64,000 bases of DNA from Seiridium cupressi (GCA_036674765.1 JARVKI010000095.1:62001-126000), one strand, 5' to 3'; counted from the stretch's first letter, positions 23,635-37,318 are shown. Notes: generated from the sequence alone by a model not told the origin. Made by a program: numbers and translations.

Positions 23635-24269
23635 ATGGGTTCGAAAGCCTCCAAGACAGCGCAATCAGTCACGCGCAAGTTTCCAGCTCGAGCTCCAGGC
23701 GCTGTGCCCCCGTCTGCAAGACCGGCAGCGCCCCGAGCGCCGTCGCAGACTCCAGGAGGTTCATCAGAAGCTTCTCTTACGAAGAACCAGGGTGAGACAT
23801 GTTCAGTCTACTGTGCGCCTCGTGATGCTTGAGGTTTTCTGACGCATACGCAATAGAAATCCTTGCCGACGGTACAGATCCAGACTCGATGACGAATCAT
23901 GCCTTTTCGCAGCGACTAAAACAGATGGGCGTCGCAACACCAAACCCGACCTTGTCCAACTCATCAACAGCCACTCCAGGTCCGCCCGCTCCTAGGTCCT
24001 CTCCCCTAGGCCCGAGCTATCCATCCGCCTCACATAATCAGACCCTCAACGCTCTCGAAGCACGCCAACGTTTGGAAGAGCAAATCGAACTTCAGTTCGA
24101 GAACCCGGCTGCCGGGCGCGAATTTGCAGACGTCGGCACACTAAGACAGGCCCTGATGATGAGGAAGAGAGGGCTCGCCGCCGCCGATGTGGAGAAGAGG
24201 CTACGGCTGAAGGCTGGGGTTGTGGCCAAGATAGAATCCGGTGGTGTTATCGCACCGCTGACTATATAA
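23635..24269 (+). CDS. Conserved fungal protein with HTH-like C-terminus and myristoylation-like N-terminus, 189 aa
   Basis: Two exons, 23635-23791 and 23857-24269. The N-terminus MGSKASKT fits the N-myristoylation pattern (Gly2, Ser6, Lys7). A basic, proline-rich, disordered stretch to about residue 50 follows, then a Ser/Pro-rich middle. The C-terminal 75 residues are predicted helical (LEARQRLEEQIELQFE, then GTLRQALMMRKRGLAAADVEK), ending with a helix-turn-helix-like segment (RLKAGVVAKIESGGVI). Similar small proteins in other filamentous ascomycetes are labelled helix-turn-helix or hypothetical. I know of no experimental function. The HTH-like fold could serve protein contact rather than DNA binding, which would suit a membrane-attached protein. 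Confidence 0.8.
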
Positions 24270-24519
24270 TGTCCAAGGTCATCCACACTGCATGTAATTG
24301 GCGTTGTAGAAGATGGTGTAATATGTTTTTTTTTCAAGTGCCCTACAAAGTGGATTACGGCGCGAGGTACGTATCTGTTGCACCAGCACGCCGTTTCCGT
24401 ATTAACGTCCCTCAGCAATTGACGACACAAGCCCCGCTGGTTTGTCGTAGTCTACCTTGGATCATACGCACTTTCTGCAGTCGCTCCACCATTACCTTCT
24501 TCAGTGCAGCCTGAATTCT

Positions 24520-25683
<1,164 letters not shown>

Positions 25684-26811
25684 GGTGACTGGGAGTTTCT
25701 TGCGCATATATGGTTCGTCGGTTCTCAGTATATCAAAGTTCTGCCAGTTGTTTCGGGGTTTGTTCTTGAGAGGGAGAGTTTTCAGAGAGGAGAGATCCAA
25801 GGAGCAGCAATATATATCCCGGACCCTGCTATCGTGATGCGCAGAAAGGATGATCGAGAGCGTCGACACGACCGTGATGCGCTTCCAAAGCAGAAGATAA
25901 GAGACTAGCAGCCAAAGTAGTGCGCCCAGCACATCGTCAGAATCACAGCAGCGGCGCAATGGAGGCTCGACCTCACGTCATATAAGAAGCCCGGACTAGC
26001 TCGTCCGGAGACCAAAGGACAAGCCAACGCCGGCTCTGACGCCAAGTAACCAGACAAACTCCGGCCCCTCATCTCAGATGATGAATCTCGTTGCGGAGTT
26101 AGGTTCGGAGCTCTGACTAACACGAGGGCGGAAACGGGCTAGTCCTCTCGAGATGTTCGCCCAATCGAGGCATCAAGACATCCAGGGCCATTTCTGCAAC
26201 GGATTCGCCAGTGGCGTTGTTGATCTCCAGTCGCCTCGACGCCTTGCTGGCCGTCTCGACAGTCAATGCGGCCGGTGAAGGGCCTCGCAAAAGTGATATC
26301 TGACAGTCTCTCTCGCGGCGGCATTGCGCGGGCTCGCCTTGTCTCCCAGGGGCCCGGCACGGTAGTTGGGACAGGAGGTTGTTGAACGATAGAGGCACCA
26401 CAGCTGCGACGACCATGGCCGGGTTGCCCGAAGAGGCAATCCAGGTGTGGAGGTCTGGTGCCAAGCCAGGCGATTATGCAGCATCCAGCTCTCGGCTACC
26501 CAGAGACGGCGAGATTTGGACCGCATCTGGACGCTGTGTATTCCCCGTCTGCCCAGGACGGCAAATCACCGGTGAGCTGTGGGGATGGCGCGCGCGTGTA
26601 TCGCAGGGCTCTGTTATCAAGAGACATCCGTCCATTGGGTTCTCGCTGCATCCCGAGCCCCTGCGCTGCATGGCGCGCCGACCAATGTCGCTCGTCCCGG
26701 GGCCGCCAGCACTGCAAAATTGGTCTTCTTTCCCATTTACCCCGCCGCACTTATAGTCGATAGTTGGGGGTCGACCCCGCGTGGATCCGCCTCCACGGCC
26801 AGAACGGGGCC

Positions 26812-26844
<33 letters not shown>
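26812..26844 (+). repeat. CTTG tetranucleotide microsatellite
   Basis: About eight uninterrupted copies of CTTG. Confidence 0.9.
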
Positions 26845-26965
26845 CTACACGTTGACGTTCACCGCAGCCCAGCGCCTAAGCATATGTCAAGAAGCCCTGC
26901 GGCGCACTCAGGATACATGCTTGCATGCATTGCAGAAGGCTGCAGCAGATGGCGTCTAGCCGGCC

Positions 26966-26986
26966 GCTCGCTCGCTCGCTCGCTCG
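26966..26986 (+). repeat. CTCG tetranucleotide microsatellite
   Basis: Five copies of GCTC/CTCG about 120 bp after the CTTG run. The similar unit suggests local slippage. Confidence 0.85.
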
Positions 26987-28461
26987 ACAGGCACCCCCCT
27001 TCGCTTGCAACGGTTTTGCCTCGAGCGCTGCAGACCGCGATGCAACTCGTTATCTCCTGTCTAGGTACATGTAGCTTTGCAAGGCTGCCACCGTCGCATT
27101 CCCGCCGTGATGATTCTACACTCAGATATACCCTCCAACAGCTTCCCGTCTGTGATTCTCGACATGGCCAAACCAACTTGCCGTTATCATGCACTGCCTG
27201 GACAAGGCAATTCGGAAGACTCCATCACCCATGGCAAGCTCGCCCGGCAGGCCAATCGCCACTGTGCGATCGCCTTGGCCCGGAAGAAAGAGAAACCCAA
27301 CCAGCTGGCGACGACGGCGATTCGGAACACGAGCGAGTCCACTGGGGCCGACCACTCTGGCCTCACTATGCTCGTCTGTCGCCTGAGGCTCCATCCATGT
27401 CGGATGCCCACGCAGCAAGGTCTTGTCCCACCCAGAGGGAACTCCGGGAGGCCACCGCTGCAGATCCGCCCGGATGTTACCTCGTCTAACCAGTCGTGTA
27501 GCACCATGACCCCACAGACCACATTGAATCCCCGATCAAGCAGTACGTAGATACAGTCGTGTTGCCCCTTCGAACGGTCCCCCCGACGAAGCTGGCCGAT
27601 CGAGATGATACAATACAAATCGACGTTGGAGGGCTTCATACCGGTGAAACAATAGGATGACACTTATAGCATAACCCATTATTACTACCGCTTCCAGTTC
27701 TAGCAAAAGGCAGCTGAAAAAATGGTACTATTAGTGGTACTGCTAATGAGCCAAAACTGTGGTCACAACTGACCCCCTTGAACACAATATTTTCCGGCCG
27801 GAACATCGGCAACGATCTTGAGCCTGCTGTGTTCTAGTTGGACCTTGTCATGAATGATATTGCTCGTTACAGCCAGTCTTCCTGCACACATCCTAGTCAG
27901 AAGTCGGCTGATACACAGTATACCGTTTAGCCGTTAGGTGCCACCCAGCTGCGCGGATTCAGCAGTTATATGCGGAGCGAATTGAAGTAAACAGCCGACG
28001 CCGTTTAATGCAGACCTCACTACGCAATGGTAGCACAACACCAAGCCTACCTGTTCTGCTCGTAAACAACCATCACTTGGATCCCAGCAGCTTCCAGGCA
28101 GGTTTTGTTCCGAGCCCAGAGGATCCTCGAAACAAGATTCAACACGGAGGATTCGCAAAGTGTTACTCGGACGATAGTGTCCAATAAGCGATCTGCATTA
28201 CTTCATGCAAGGCGTAATAGCGGGTGTCATAGGTACTGAGACCTTTTCGTCCCCGGATGTAAGGCTCACTTGAGATAGTGAGATAGAGATACTAGGGAGG
28301 GTCCTACCATGGGCTTTTATGCCGGCCGCCGAGTGAGCCAGCTGTGCTATCTTGTGATCTGTAGTACGGGCAGAGCCTCATAGTCCACAGATTGGACCCC
28401 CACCTTTTGGGGGGTTTCACCGTGTCCCAGCAGTCCATCACCCCTCGAACTATGGATGAAT

Positions 28462-30664
28462 CTACGATCCGCTTCCCTCCTGCACAGCTATGCCCGAGAA
28501 ATCCGCTGGGTCCAACACTGGTTCGCCTCTGCCGAAGGAATAAATCCCGAACATCATACCACAGAATGCGCCACCGACGGGCGGCATGACCGTAAGGTCT
28601 CCTGCCGGGACCAAGAGCTCTGTTTCTCTCGAATCCCCGGAGCTGAGAGACAGCCTGTACCCTGTCGGCCGTGCTTCTATCTTCAGATTTACTGTGCCGG
28701 AAGTCTCTAAAGCCCTCTGGCCATGGCTGCCCTCTTGGAGCAAGGGTGTAAATTGCTTCAAACCACTGGCATTGTCTATTGGTTGACGACATATGACTGT
28801 TCGTGCCCGGCTACCGTTGGGAAGCTGCAATAAAGTGATGCCAACTGAGGCATATGAGTACTGACTCCACCACAGTACCATCCCAGCCTCGTATCCGGTC
28901 TGAGTAGGGCTGAACTGTAGTTTGGCATGAAACACCTCGGTATACGATGACTGTTTCCTGAGCAGCATCGCCGGCGCCTCGGGCGACGACAAGTCGTAGC
29001 AGTTGCCGTGCATTCTCAGATAACCCGGTCGTTCCGTCAAGGTGTAGCATTTCTTCAGGGGCGTATCTTGCCTTTTGCGTCAGCCACGGCCCCCGGGTCG
29101 CACAAGCAGACTCACTTTTTTGATACCAACCAAGTTCCAAGCCCTCTTTTGACAGATCCGCTGTCCATTTCATGTCTCCCGGCTTGATCTGGGCAACTAG
29201 CTGCCTCACTGCACCTCTCCCTTTCGTCTCTAGAGTGATGTTACCGCCGTCGTTAAACACGGGCCAGTCGTCCACCCAGTCTACCTTCACCAAGAACGTT
29301 TCCCGTCCCATCTGCGGCTCCAGGAACAGATCTTTGTCGCCACTGACCCCAACTCTCACCGGTCTCACGCCCAGAAACACGCCCCACCAGGCACCCTCGT
29401 CGCCCTCGAATATATCCACGTGTCCAGTCCGCTGCACCTCCTCCGTAGGGCCGTTGTACCAAAGGGCTTGGCCGCAATCCTCCCAGGGCCCGTGGACTCC
29501 TTTGCGGCTCCGGAAAATCCACTCCTGATGCCCAGCCTCGGTGCCACCTTCAGCTGTGAGGAGGTAGTGGTACTCGCCCCGCCGGAAGATGTGGGAGCCC
29601 TCGGCGATGCCGTGATGCGACTTGCGAATAACGACGGGTGGCGTCAGAGTCCGGCCCGTGGGTAGGTCGATCTCAGAGATGTGGATCGCGAAATCTTTCT
29701 GCACCGAGCTGGGCTGGCGGTCTTTGAGGCGCGTGGTAGTGCTGAGGTAGACCTTGGAGGTAGCATCGTCCCAGAAGAGCTGTGACCGTGTTAGACTTAT
29801 GCTTGGGGAAAGGAGTTGCTCGACGGGGAAAGAGGAAGAAAAGATACCCACGTCTTGGTCAAAGCCCGGATTGTCGAAATGCACGGGATCGGACCATGAG
29901 TCGGGTTTCCAGATATTGTCGGTCCATACGTAGAAGCCACGCGGGAAAATGCGTTCCTGTTTTTACACGTCAGCCTTCCAGCTGCACACTCAAAAGACCT
30001 TACCACTGGAATGATTTTGTGAAATCCGCTGGTGCGTCGTCGACACTCTTGGACCTCCCATAATGCAGCTTTGGCGTGTATTTTCACTCTCCTCGGAATC
30101 AGGGTGGACTGAGAAGGGGTCAAATCAGACTTACATCACTAGCCGGTCGGTATCTCTGGAAGACGCCATTTGCTAGGTAAAACCGCTCCTCTCTTTCATT
30201 GTATCTGAGTGTGCTTGCCCAGCTTCCTGCACTAGAGAGGTTCAAAGAGATAAGCAAAACCACGCCTGCATATCTGTATTGGGAGTCTCCCATGTTCATC
30301 CGTGCTCGTCCGTCGCGATGGCCTTAGACATACCAACCGCGGGCTTCAGAACAAAAGAGACTTTTCGACACAACCCATTCATCCCCGGTCAGAACCGAAC
30401 AAGCGAGGCGACTACATACCCGGGCTCCACTGTCCTCATCTCAATCTGGCTCCTCCGCGTCAAGGCATGGCCGATCAGGTCCCAGTTGATCAGATCTGTC
30501 GAATGGTACACGGCGCAGCCGGGGAAATACTCAAACGTGCTGGTACTCAGGTAGTAGTGAGTCTTGGGCCGTGGGTCTTCTGGAACCGTGGCATTCCGCA
30601 CCACGCAGACGGTCGGGTCTGGGTTGAAGCCCCTTATTACTGGGTTCTGGAAGGTCGGTGACAT
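28462..30664 (-). CDS. GH43 beta-xylosidase/arabinofuranosidase-type enzyme, 571 aa, 5 exons
   Basis: Two-domain GH43 enzyme. Exons: 30664-30420, 30231-30135, 29956-29852, 29779-29116, 29066-28462; all phases close. The catalytic propeller opens with PVIRGFNPDPTVC (base D16), has GFDQDLFWDDATS and GSHIF with the acid-type glutamate in EGSHIF, and is followed by YHYLLTAEGGT. The C-terminal half (after WYQK and LTERPGYLRMHGNCYDL) is the concanavalin-like domain typical of fungal beta-xylosidases. It ends with a normal DPADFSG segment. No signal peptide precedes the catalytic domain, so it is probably intracellular, as for several enzymes that cleave imported xylo-oligosaccharides. Intron 2 (178 nt) is long for this gene set. 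The open frame upstream of 30664 has no ATG. Confidence 0.9.
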
Positions 30665-31340
30665 GTTTGGTGTGCTTGTTATCGTTGGCTGTCTTGGTGG
30701 AATGTTGCTTGGATCAATTCCTGAGATATACAAGGTGGAATATCGAGATAGCTCGAAACGAACGACTTTTTATTCGATTGTGAGAAGGATCCAAGCCTTA
30801 CGAGAGACAATAGCTTCATATCCCATTAATAGCAATGAATTGTTTTATAGACCAAGTGAAGCATGCTGAGTTACCATTCATAAGCGCGCTAGGCCGTTTT
30901 GCCGGATCAAGTAATCAACTGAAAGAGTGGATAAAACGGCGAGTCGGTCTGGGTTTCTCCATCAATCATGTTGAGATTCCTACCTCGTCGTTTACTAAGA
31001 GTCGTAACAGGCTACTACTATATTCATCCGATCTGCCCACCAATTCCGGCCAAGGGAAAAACTAGAATCCTGGTTTGCAATCTGCCATTGGCTTGTTTCA
31101 TTCCTATAATCATGTACTCTGCCTTAACAATACAGGCAGCGCCGCAAAGCAAAGGCACGTGTGCTGCCTATCACTACCACGCACATGTGGTTTTGGGTAT
31201 CCCTCCCTGACCATTTCTCACAGGACGGTTCAGTTGACAATTTGCCGGGCCTACCCCGTTTCAGTCCTCATTTCCCCGTGGCCATGTTGATTATGCACCT
31301 TTCTCCTTAATCCGAGCCGCATCTGCCGGAGGAACCGCGC
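30665..31340. other. Promoter of the xylosidase and 3' flank of the LMBD1-like gene
   Basis: Both genes are on the minus strand, so this 676-bp spacer holds the xylosidase promoter plus the downstream end of its upstream-lying neighbour. No other feature was recognised. Confidence 0.45.
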
Positions 31341-33149
31341 TTAGTTGTGCGCTCCTTCCCCGTTGCTCCCCCCCGAGCCGTTGTTCGTGCTTCCCACCTT
31401 GCCTCTAATGTCCTGCCAAGTTGCGCCGAATCTCCTCGACGTAGATGCTAACAGGCCCTCTTCTTCGTCCACCTCGGCATCCTCGTCGAACTCGCTGAGA
31501 TTCAACTTCGGGGCCCTGAACAAGCTCAAGAGGAACACGATCAGGAAGACACCCAGAAACGCGAACTGCGCCCAGAAGTCGATGGCTCCAAACACAGGCC
31601 AGTTCAGCGTGATGCGATTGAGGAACGAGCTCATGAAAGTAGGTGTGCATGTCTGTGTACTGAAGTGGCGGTCGACGTACTCGGAGCAGGGCTTCACAGC
31701 CTCGGGATGCTCCTTGCAGTTGGGCTGCTCGTCAGGGTAGTGCGGTGGCAGGTCACAGAAGGTCTGTGTACCAAAGGCCGAATATTGTGGCGCGACAAGC
31801 ATGGCCACAGCATAGTTGATGCCAAGCACAATAAGTGCCAGCAGAACCGTGGCCATGAGGAGGGCTTGGGGTGCGGTTCTCCCCTTGCGGATCTGGAATA
31901 TGCGAAGCCATAGGAAGCGGATGCCAATGGATGCCAAGCCCGATATAGAGCCACTGAAGAAGAGCAGGATCAGGAGGGCCATGAGAATGTAGTCCACGGG
32001 GAAAGCTCGGGCAGACTGCACGAAGATCCAGTTGATGGGCTGGAAGACGGTGATGTGCGCAAGAATATATCCGCAGTGCTGCTTGCAGACTGAGTTGGCA
32101 GCCTTGTCAATGGCGGTGATGAGCATGGAGACCCAGATCAACAGCGAAAGCAGGATGAGGAAGAGGCCGCCAACGAGCTTAATGGGTCGGAAGATGGCAC
32201 AGATCTTGGTCCATGTTCTGACAAGAAAGCTTTGGCCCTCTCCTTGAGCTTCGGCGGCGAGGCGCTCACGTCGGACCAGAGTGCGCTCCTCTCGGGCGAG
32301 AGCATCGAGTTCGCGCCTGTCCTTTTGAGACATACCCTCGGAACGACCGGCGTTTCGCATCTCAAGCTGCCTTTGACGCTCTCGGTTTTGCTCCAGTTGG
32401 GACGCCGTGGTCTCCGAGAGCTGTGGTGCCGACATGGATGGAGCAGACTTGATGAAGGAGACAGGCAGAAGTGCCAGACCAGCTCCAGTATAAAGAACGT
32501 ATAAAAGAGTCCCGAGTGTGATCAAGAGACCGACCCCAAAGGTAAGGGCCTTCTCCCCGTGGTTCTCGTCCAGCAAGCGCTTGAAGAAGTCCAGGTCAAG
32601 ATGCTTCCCTTCCCGGTTGCCAGCAGCCGGTACGAAAAAGCCAATCAAGAAAATGATGACGACCAGGAGGATGAAGGCGATGGTGTACTTGAAAGCGCCC
32701 CAGAGCCTGCCGCCGAACGTTTGGTTTCCCTCCTGCTCCTCGACCTCGTCATACTCCTCGTACCAAAAGTACGAGAAAGGAATGATGACCAGGCATAGCA
32801 ATGCGTCAAAACTATACAGACTGTAGTAGACGACCTTCAAAGTGTAGAGGATATTATGAACTCGTGTAGACGTTGCCCAGTCCTTCTTGATGCCGAGAGC
32901 CGTATCGGTCGTGGAAGAGACGAGGGCGATGTCGACGGGCAAAAGCAGGACGGTAGCGAGGAGCGCAGTGAGACTGACGATGGTGACGGTGCCGACGATG
33001 GCAGAGCGCTCGCGGTGAGCTTGCCAGGTGAACGTCACCAGAGCTGCTACAAGGAGAGCCAAGACGACAGCGACGGCGTATGCTACCCAGATGAGACTGG
33101 TCTGGACGTAGCCAGCGCTGGCCAGGGTGCCAACAGCAGAAGAAGACAT
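31341..33149 (-). CDS. Lysosomal/vacuolar cobalamin transporter-like LMBR1-domain protein, 602 aa
   Basis: Polytopic membrane protein of the LMBR1/LMBD1 family, in animals a lysosomal protein needed for vitamin B12 export. Fungal members are annotated by similarity as probable lysosomal cobalamin transporters, but fungi generally do not use B12, so the true role is open. Single exon. About nine hydrophobic segments are visible. Family landmarks include [38 protein letters not shown], the charged central loop ([16 protein letters not shown] to [10 protein letters not shown]), NPINW-like [20 protein letters not shown] and [13 protein letters not shown]. The acidic C-terminal tail holds a candidate di-leucine sorting signal (EEEGLLAS). 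The frame is open upstream to 33323, but the ATG at 33149 gives the family's usual N-terminus. Confidence 0.92.
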   Translation of the reverse strand: MSSSAVGTLASAGYVQTSLIWVAYAVAVVLALLVAALVTFTWQAHRERSAIVGTVTIVSLTALLATVLLLPVDIALVSSTTDTALGIKKDWATSTRVHNILYTLKVVYYSLYSFDALLCLVIIPFSYFWYEEYDEVEEQEGNQTFGGRLWGAFKYTIAFILLVVIIFLIGFFVPAAGNREGKHLDLDFFKRLLDENHGEKALTFGVGLLITLGTLLYVLYTGAGLALLPVSFIKSAPSMSAPQLSETTASQLEQNRERQRQLEMRNAGRSEGMSQKDRRELDALAREERTLVRRERLAAEAQGEGQSFLVRTWTKICAIFRPIKLVGGLFLILLSLLIWVSMLITAIDKAANSVCKQHCGYILAHITVFQPINWIFVQSARAFPVDYILMALLILLFFSGSISGLASIGIRFLWLRIFQIRKGRTAPQALLMATVLLALIVLGINYAVAMLVAPQYSAFGTQTFCDLPPHYPDEQPNCKEHPEAVKPCSEYVDRHFSTQTCTPTFMSSFLNRITLNWPVFGAIDFWAQFAFLGVFLIVFLLSLFRAPKLNLSEFDEDAEVDEEEGLLASTSRRFGATWQDIRGKVGSTNNGSGGSNGEGAHN

Positions 33150-34057
33150 GGTCGCTTGGTGAGTCGGATGATTGCTTGCTTGTTTCTGGCGACTGACTGC
33201 CTGCAGGCCTCGGGAGCAGCGGCGTTCAAATGATCCAGCTGCAAACACTGTCGGAACAGAGATTGAGGCCGGTCCGCAAAAGCGGCTTCGTTTTCTGGGA
33301 TGGGGGCAAAAAAAGTGAGGCAACTAGGTTGAACGATTTGAAACCCCGCGGACAGGGAGTGCCACGATATTATGGTATTGCATAGCTGCTGGAATGGATG
33401 GCATTTCAATCCTGAAGCTGGGCCATTAGCCTACAAGTAGCTCCAACAGACGCATTGTGACGTAATCAGCCTGAAGCAAGCGCCCCGCATCGTGCATATA
33501 CGCCTCGATACAATGCTGCAAGGCATACCATGTCACGGCTACTCGTCGCATAAGATATCTACCTGTATGGATATGCCCACCAAACGTCGGTTCGACTTGT
33601 CCACGGAGAGTCTCAGAGCCCCCATATAGGGATTCGACAAATGTTGGGGACACAATCGCCAGGTGTCGTCACACCCACGAGTTCGTCATCAATCATTGCT
33701 CGATTACGCGGCGCATTGTGGTGGTTCGTTGATCGTCTTTCATTCTTTCATTTCTCCTAATCTACATGCGATATGCGCCGAGGTAGGATGCGCAGACGAG
33801 CAAGTCCCATAAACAACTCAAATGGAATATATGACTTGCGGAAGAGATAGAAACGCCTGAACCCTGCAAGACTTTTGTTCGTGATGCCTCGCTCTTTACC
33901 AGGACGAGGGACTAGCCGGGAATCCTTTTTAAACCCCCAGATGCCGTGTCTATCATTCATGAAGATGAGCCTCATATCATTGCCGGACCTCGTGAATCCA
34001 GCCAAGCCCACCTGTATTGTCCCTGGCCGAAAATCATTAAAGCTTCTAGTGAGCCGC
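33150..34057. other. Intergenic between LMBD1-like gene and SSB1
   Basis: Holds the LMBD1-like promoter and the SSB1 3' UTR. No additional gene was recognised. Confidence 0.5.
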
Positions 34058-35423
34058 TTATCGTGACGACATGGCCTTGGTCACGAGTCTCTTGAGAGCC
34101 AGCTCCTTCTTCTTCAGGTCATCGGCGCTCGAGTCCTCAATCTCCAGCTGGCCCATGGCCTCGCTGAGGGACTGCTCGATCTTCTCCTTCTGGCCACGCT
34201 TGAGCTTGAGGGACAGGGTTGGGTCCGAGACGATCTCCTCAACACGGCTGATGTACGACTCGAGCTGCTGCTTGGCCTCGAAGCGCTTGCTGAAAGCGTC
34301 ATCCGAGGTCTTGAACTTCTCGGCGTCGCTGATCATGTTCTCAATCTCAGCCGAGGAGAGCTTACCGACCGAGTTGGAAATGGTGATGTTGGCGCTGCGG
34401 CCCGAGGTCTTCTCGGTGGCAGTAACCTTCAGGATACCGTTGACGTCGACCTCGAAGACGACCTCAAGGACGGCCTCACCGGCACGCATGGGGGGGATGG
34501 GGGCGAGGGTGAACTCTCCCAGGGAGGTGTTGTCCTCGCAGTTGACACGCTCGCCCTGGTAGACGGGGAACTGAACGGTCTGCTGGTTGTCGGCAACAGT
34601 GGTGAAGGTTCGCTTCTTGATGGTGGGGACGGTCTGACCGCGGGTGACCACGGGGGCGAAGATGTTGCCCTCCATAGCGACACCCAAAGACAGAGGGACG
34701 ACATCCAAAAGCAGGAGGTCGGCCGTGTCATCCGAGGTGGCCTTGCCGGAAAGGATACCGGCTTGGACAGCGGCACCGTAGGCGACAGCCTCATCGGGGT
34801 TGATGCTCTTCTCAAGCTTCTTGCCATCGAAGAAGTCGCTGAGAAGCTTCTGGATCTTGGGGATACGAGTGGAACCACCAACGAGCACAATCTCGTCGAC
34901 AGCCTTCTTGCCGCAGTTGGCATCCTTGAGGACCTGGGCAACGGGGTCCAAAGTACCCTGGAAAGCCTTGGCGTTCAGCTCCTCGAAACGAGCACGGGTG
35001 ATTTGGAGGAACAGATCATCACCGTCGAAGAGAGAGTCGATCTCAATGGTGGTCTGGGCACCGCTGGACAAGGTGCGCTTGGCACGCTCGCAAGCAGTCC
35101 TCAGTCTCCGCAGGGCACGGGGATCGTTGGAGATGTCTGCAGTAAGAGTTAGTATATCCTGTTCTGTATCACGAATGAATGTAGCAAAGACTGGGTATGT
35201 CGCACCTTTCTTCGTCTTGCGCTGGAACTCCTTCTTGCAGTGCTCGAGGAGGTTGTTGTCGAAATCCTGACCACCCAAGTGGGTGTCACCGGCAGTGGCC
35301 TTGACAGTGAAGACACCACCCTGGATGTTGAGAAGGGAAACATCGAAAGTACCACCACCAAGATCGTAGATAAGGACGTTGCGCTCCTTCTCTGACTTTC
35401 CGGCTCCAAGACCGTAGGCAATG

Positions 35424-35455
<32 letters not shown>

Positions 35456-36254
35456 AACGTTGAGGCCGGAAATAGCACCGGCGTCCTTGGTGGCCTGACG
35501 CTGGTTGTCGTTGAAGTAGGCAGGGACGGTGATGACGGCCTTCTCAACCTTCTTGCCAAGCTTGACCTCGGCAATCTCCTTCATCTACACGTAGCGGATC
35601 AGAATTTGTTGCATAGAGAGAGCGGTGGCCAGCAATTCAGGCGCTGTATGGGTAAGGTTTACCTTGGTAAGGACCATGGCGGAGATTTCCTGGGGAGAGA
35701 AAGTCTTTGTCTCGCCCAAGTACTCGACCTGGACCATGGGGTTGGTGCCCTGCTCGACAACCTTGAAGGGCCATGATTCGATGTCCTTCTTGACGATGGG
35801 GTCGTCGAAAGGTCGGCCGATAAGTCGCCTATAGGGTTCCAGTCAGTCAACTTGAACCATTGCAATGGAGCCCCGAGTACAACAAAGAGGGTGGTGGCTT
35901 ACTTGACATCGAAGACGGTGTTCCTCGGGTTCATGGCGGCCTGGTTCTTGGCGGCCTCACCGATCAAACGCTCCTTCTCGTTGAAAGAGACGTACGAGGG
36001 GGTAGTGAAGCTACCCTGCTCGTTGGCAATGATTTCGACATTGTTACCCTCGTAGGTAGCAACGCAAGAGTAGGTAGTACCTGTAAAGCCGCAAGAGCGG
36101 GCGATTGTCAGCAGGCGGTCGTGGACAAATGCGAATGTGGAGGAAGAGTGCGAATATGCGGGCCCAGAGGCAGCGGCTTTCGCTCGGAGCGGGATGGGGA
36201 AATCTACATACCCAAATCAATGCCAATGGCACCGTCGTAGACCTCTTCCGCCAT
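34058..36254 (-). CDS. SSB1: Ribosome-associated Hsp70 of the Ssb class, 614 aa, 5 exons
   Basis: Cytosolic Hsp70 that binds nascent chains at the ribosome exit together with the RAC complex (Zuo1/Ssz1). Exons: 36254-36212, 36080-35903, 35828-35663, 35584-35206, 35136-34058; the total matches the 613-614 aa of known Ssb proteins. The ATPase domain shows [42 protein letters not shown] and [11 protein letters not shown]. The C-terminal lid ends [12 protein letters not shown], the Ssb-type ending, not the EEVD of Ssa proteins. Introns crowd the 5' half, as is common for this gene. Intron 4 (35205-35137, 69 nt) is a multiple of three and has no stop, so retention would add 23 residues inside the ATPase domain. 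Codon choice is strongly biased, typical of high expression, and produces long antisense frames. Confidence 0.96.
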
Positions 36255-37318
36255 GTTTGATGATGTTTGATCTGTAGAATAGATCTGTAAGGACGAATCG
36301 GGAGAGAGGGATGAAGGGGAGAAAAGTTGCAAGGCTCGGGTGGGCGTTTTAATGGAGGGGAGCAGCCCGATTATTTTTGTGCTTGACCAGCAACTTTTTT
36401 TGCGAATGAATTTTCGCTGCGAGTGGGGCTGGTGGCAGGGCGGTGAACCACTAATACTCACTTCATTGGGCTAGCGGCGTTGGGGTTGTAAGGGTCGTCC
36501 GCCGCCCGCTTTCCTGTGCCACGGACCTCGACCTGCAAATGGGAGCTGCCGCCAAATCTGACCCCGTCTCATTGCAGCAGACGCTTTTCTCCCCACGACT
36601 CGTGGAGGCGAATATCTGACTCTGCCCTTTACACCGTTGAGATTTTCCTGCCGTGCACATTGCTTGCTTGTCGGTGGCGCCGTATTGAAGTCAGTACAAC
36701 CAAATCTTGAGTTCTCCAGAGCGTCAGGCCACCTATTAGTTAGTTTGAGGCTGGGGTCAGTTGCGGGCTGGCACGGCCTCAGCACTTTAACAAAGCCGCT
36801 TCCCGCCCCCCTTCGTACCTAACAAGTAACTGTGGAGCCTAGTATATTGTTCGAGCTTAGATTCATGTGTCTGATAAGCAGTTGTCAATGCTCCAGCTCT
36901 TACTGTTACTTCTTTGCGGCGCCAATCACACGGCTCAATATCAATTCAATAGCAAACTGGACTGATCTTATTTGTTTATACACGTGAACCTAGTATACAT
37001 GTGAACCTTGTGGCCTTACATCTTCAACATTCAACATGGGCGGGAATGCATCTTGCGCAAAAGCAAAAGCATCATAAAGTCGATCGACAAGATCAGTCGT
37101 GATTATAACCATACATTCGCTGATACTATCTGTTGTAAGCGTGTGACTCGGTTCTACGAGACTAGGTACAGAATTCCAGCAACAAACCCCTTGAAAACGC
37201 CCCGAGCAAGCCTGGTTAGGTGCTCCCCTTTTCACTCCAGCCCATTGCTCCTGCTTTGTAAATCATTCCAGCCAGGCACAGCCCTTCTGTACTTACAAGA
37301 GACGGCACATGCTAGCTA
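36255..37318. promoter_or_regulatory. SSB1 promoter region and RSC4 3' flank
   Basis: About 1.06 kb upstream of SSB1. An inverted GAA/TTC pair (GAAAATTC on the minus strand near 36404-36418) is the only heat-shock-element-like trace, and it is too weak to call. No gene was found. Confidence 0.45.

Larger units (their letters stand above)
25684..28461. other. Gene-poor, GC-rich region, 2.8 kb
   Basis: Many overlapping frames occur on both strands from 26.1 to 27.7 kb because the DNA is GC-rich, but several lack an ATG and none shows a domain or credible splice model. Two simple repeats lie inside. The right end is the 3' flank of the xylosidase gene. Confidence 0.4.

Noticed and set aside
26812..26986. 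CRISPR-like repeat array
   Set aside because: The units are simple tetranucleotide microsatellites without spacers, in a eukaryotic genome.
26117..27663. Several 80-240 codon frames on both strands
   Set aside because: They overlap each other on both strands, several lack an ATG, and none has a domain. GC-rich DNA gives long chance frames.
30004..30108. Extra 35-codon in-frame exon inside intron 2 of the second GH43 gene
   Set aside because: It is open, in phase and has a good donor, but the intron before it would be only 26 nt, too short for splicing, and family proteins lack the insert.
34071..35270. Long plus-strand frames opposite SSB1
   Set aside because: Mirror frames caused by the strong codon bias of the Hsp70 gene; no independent signals.
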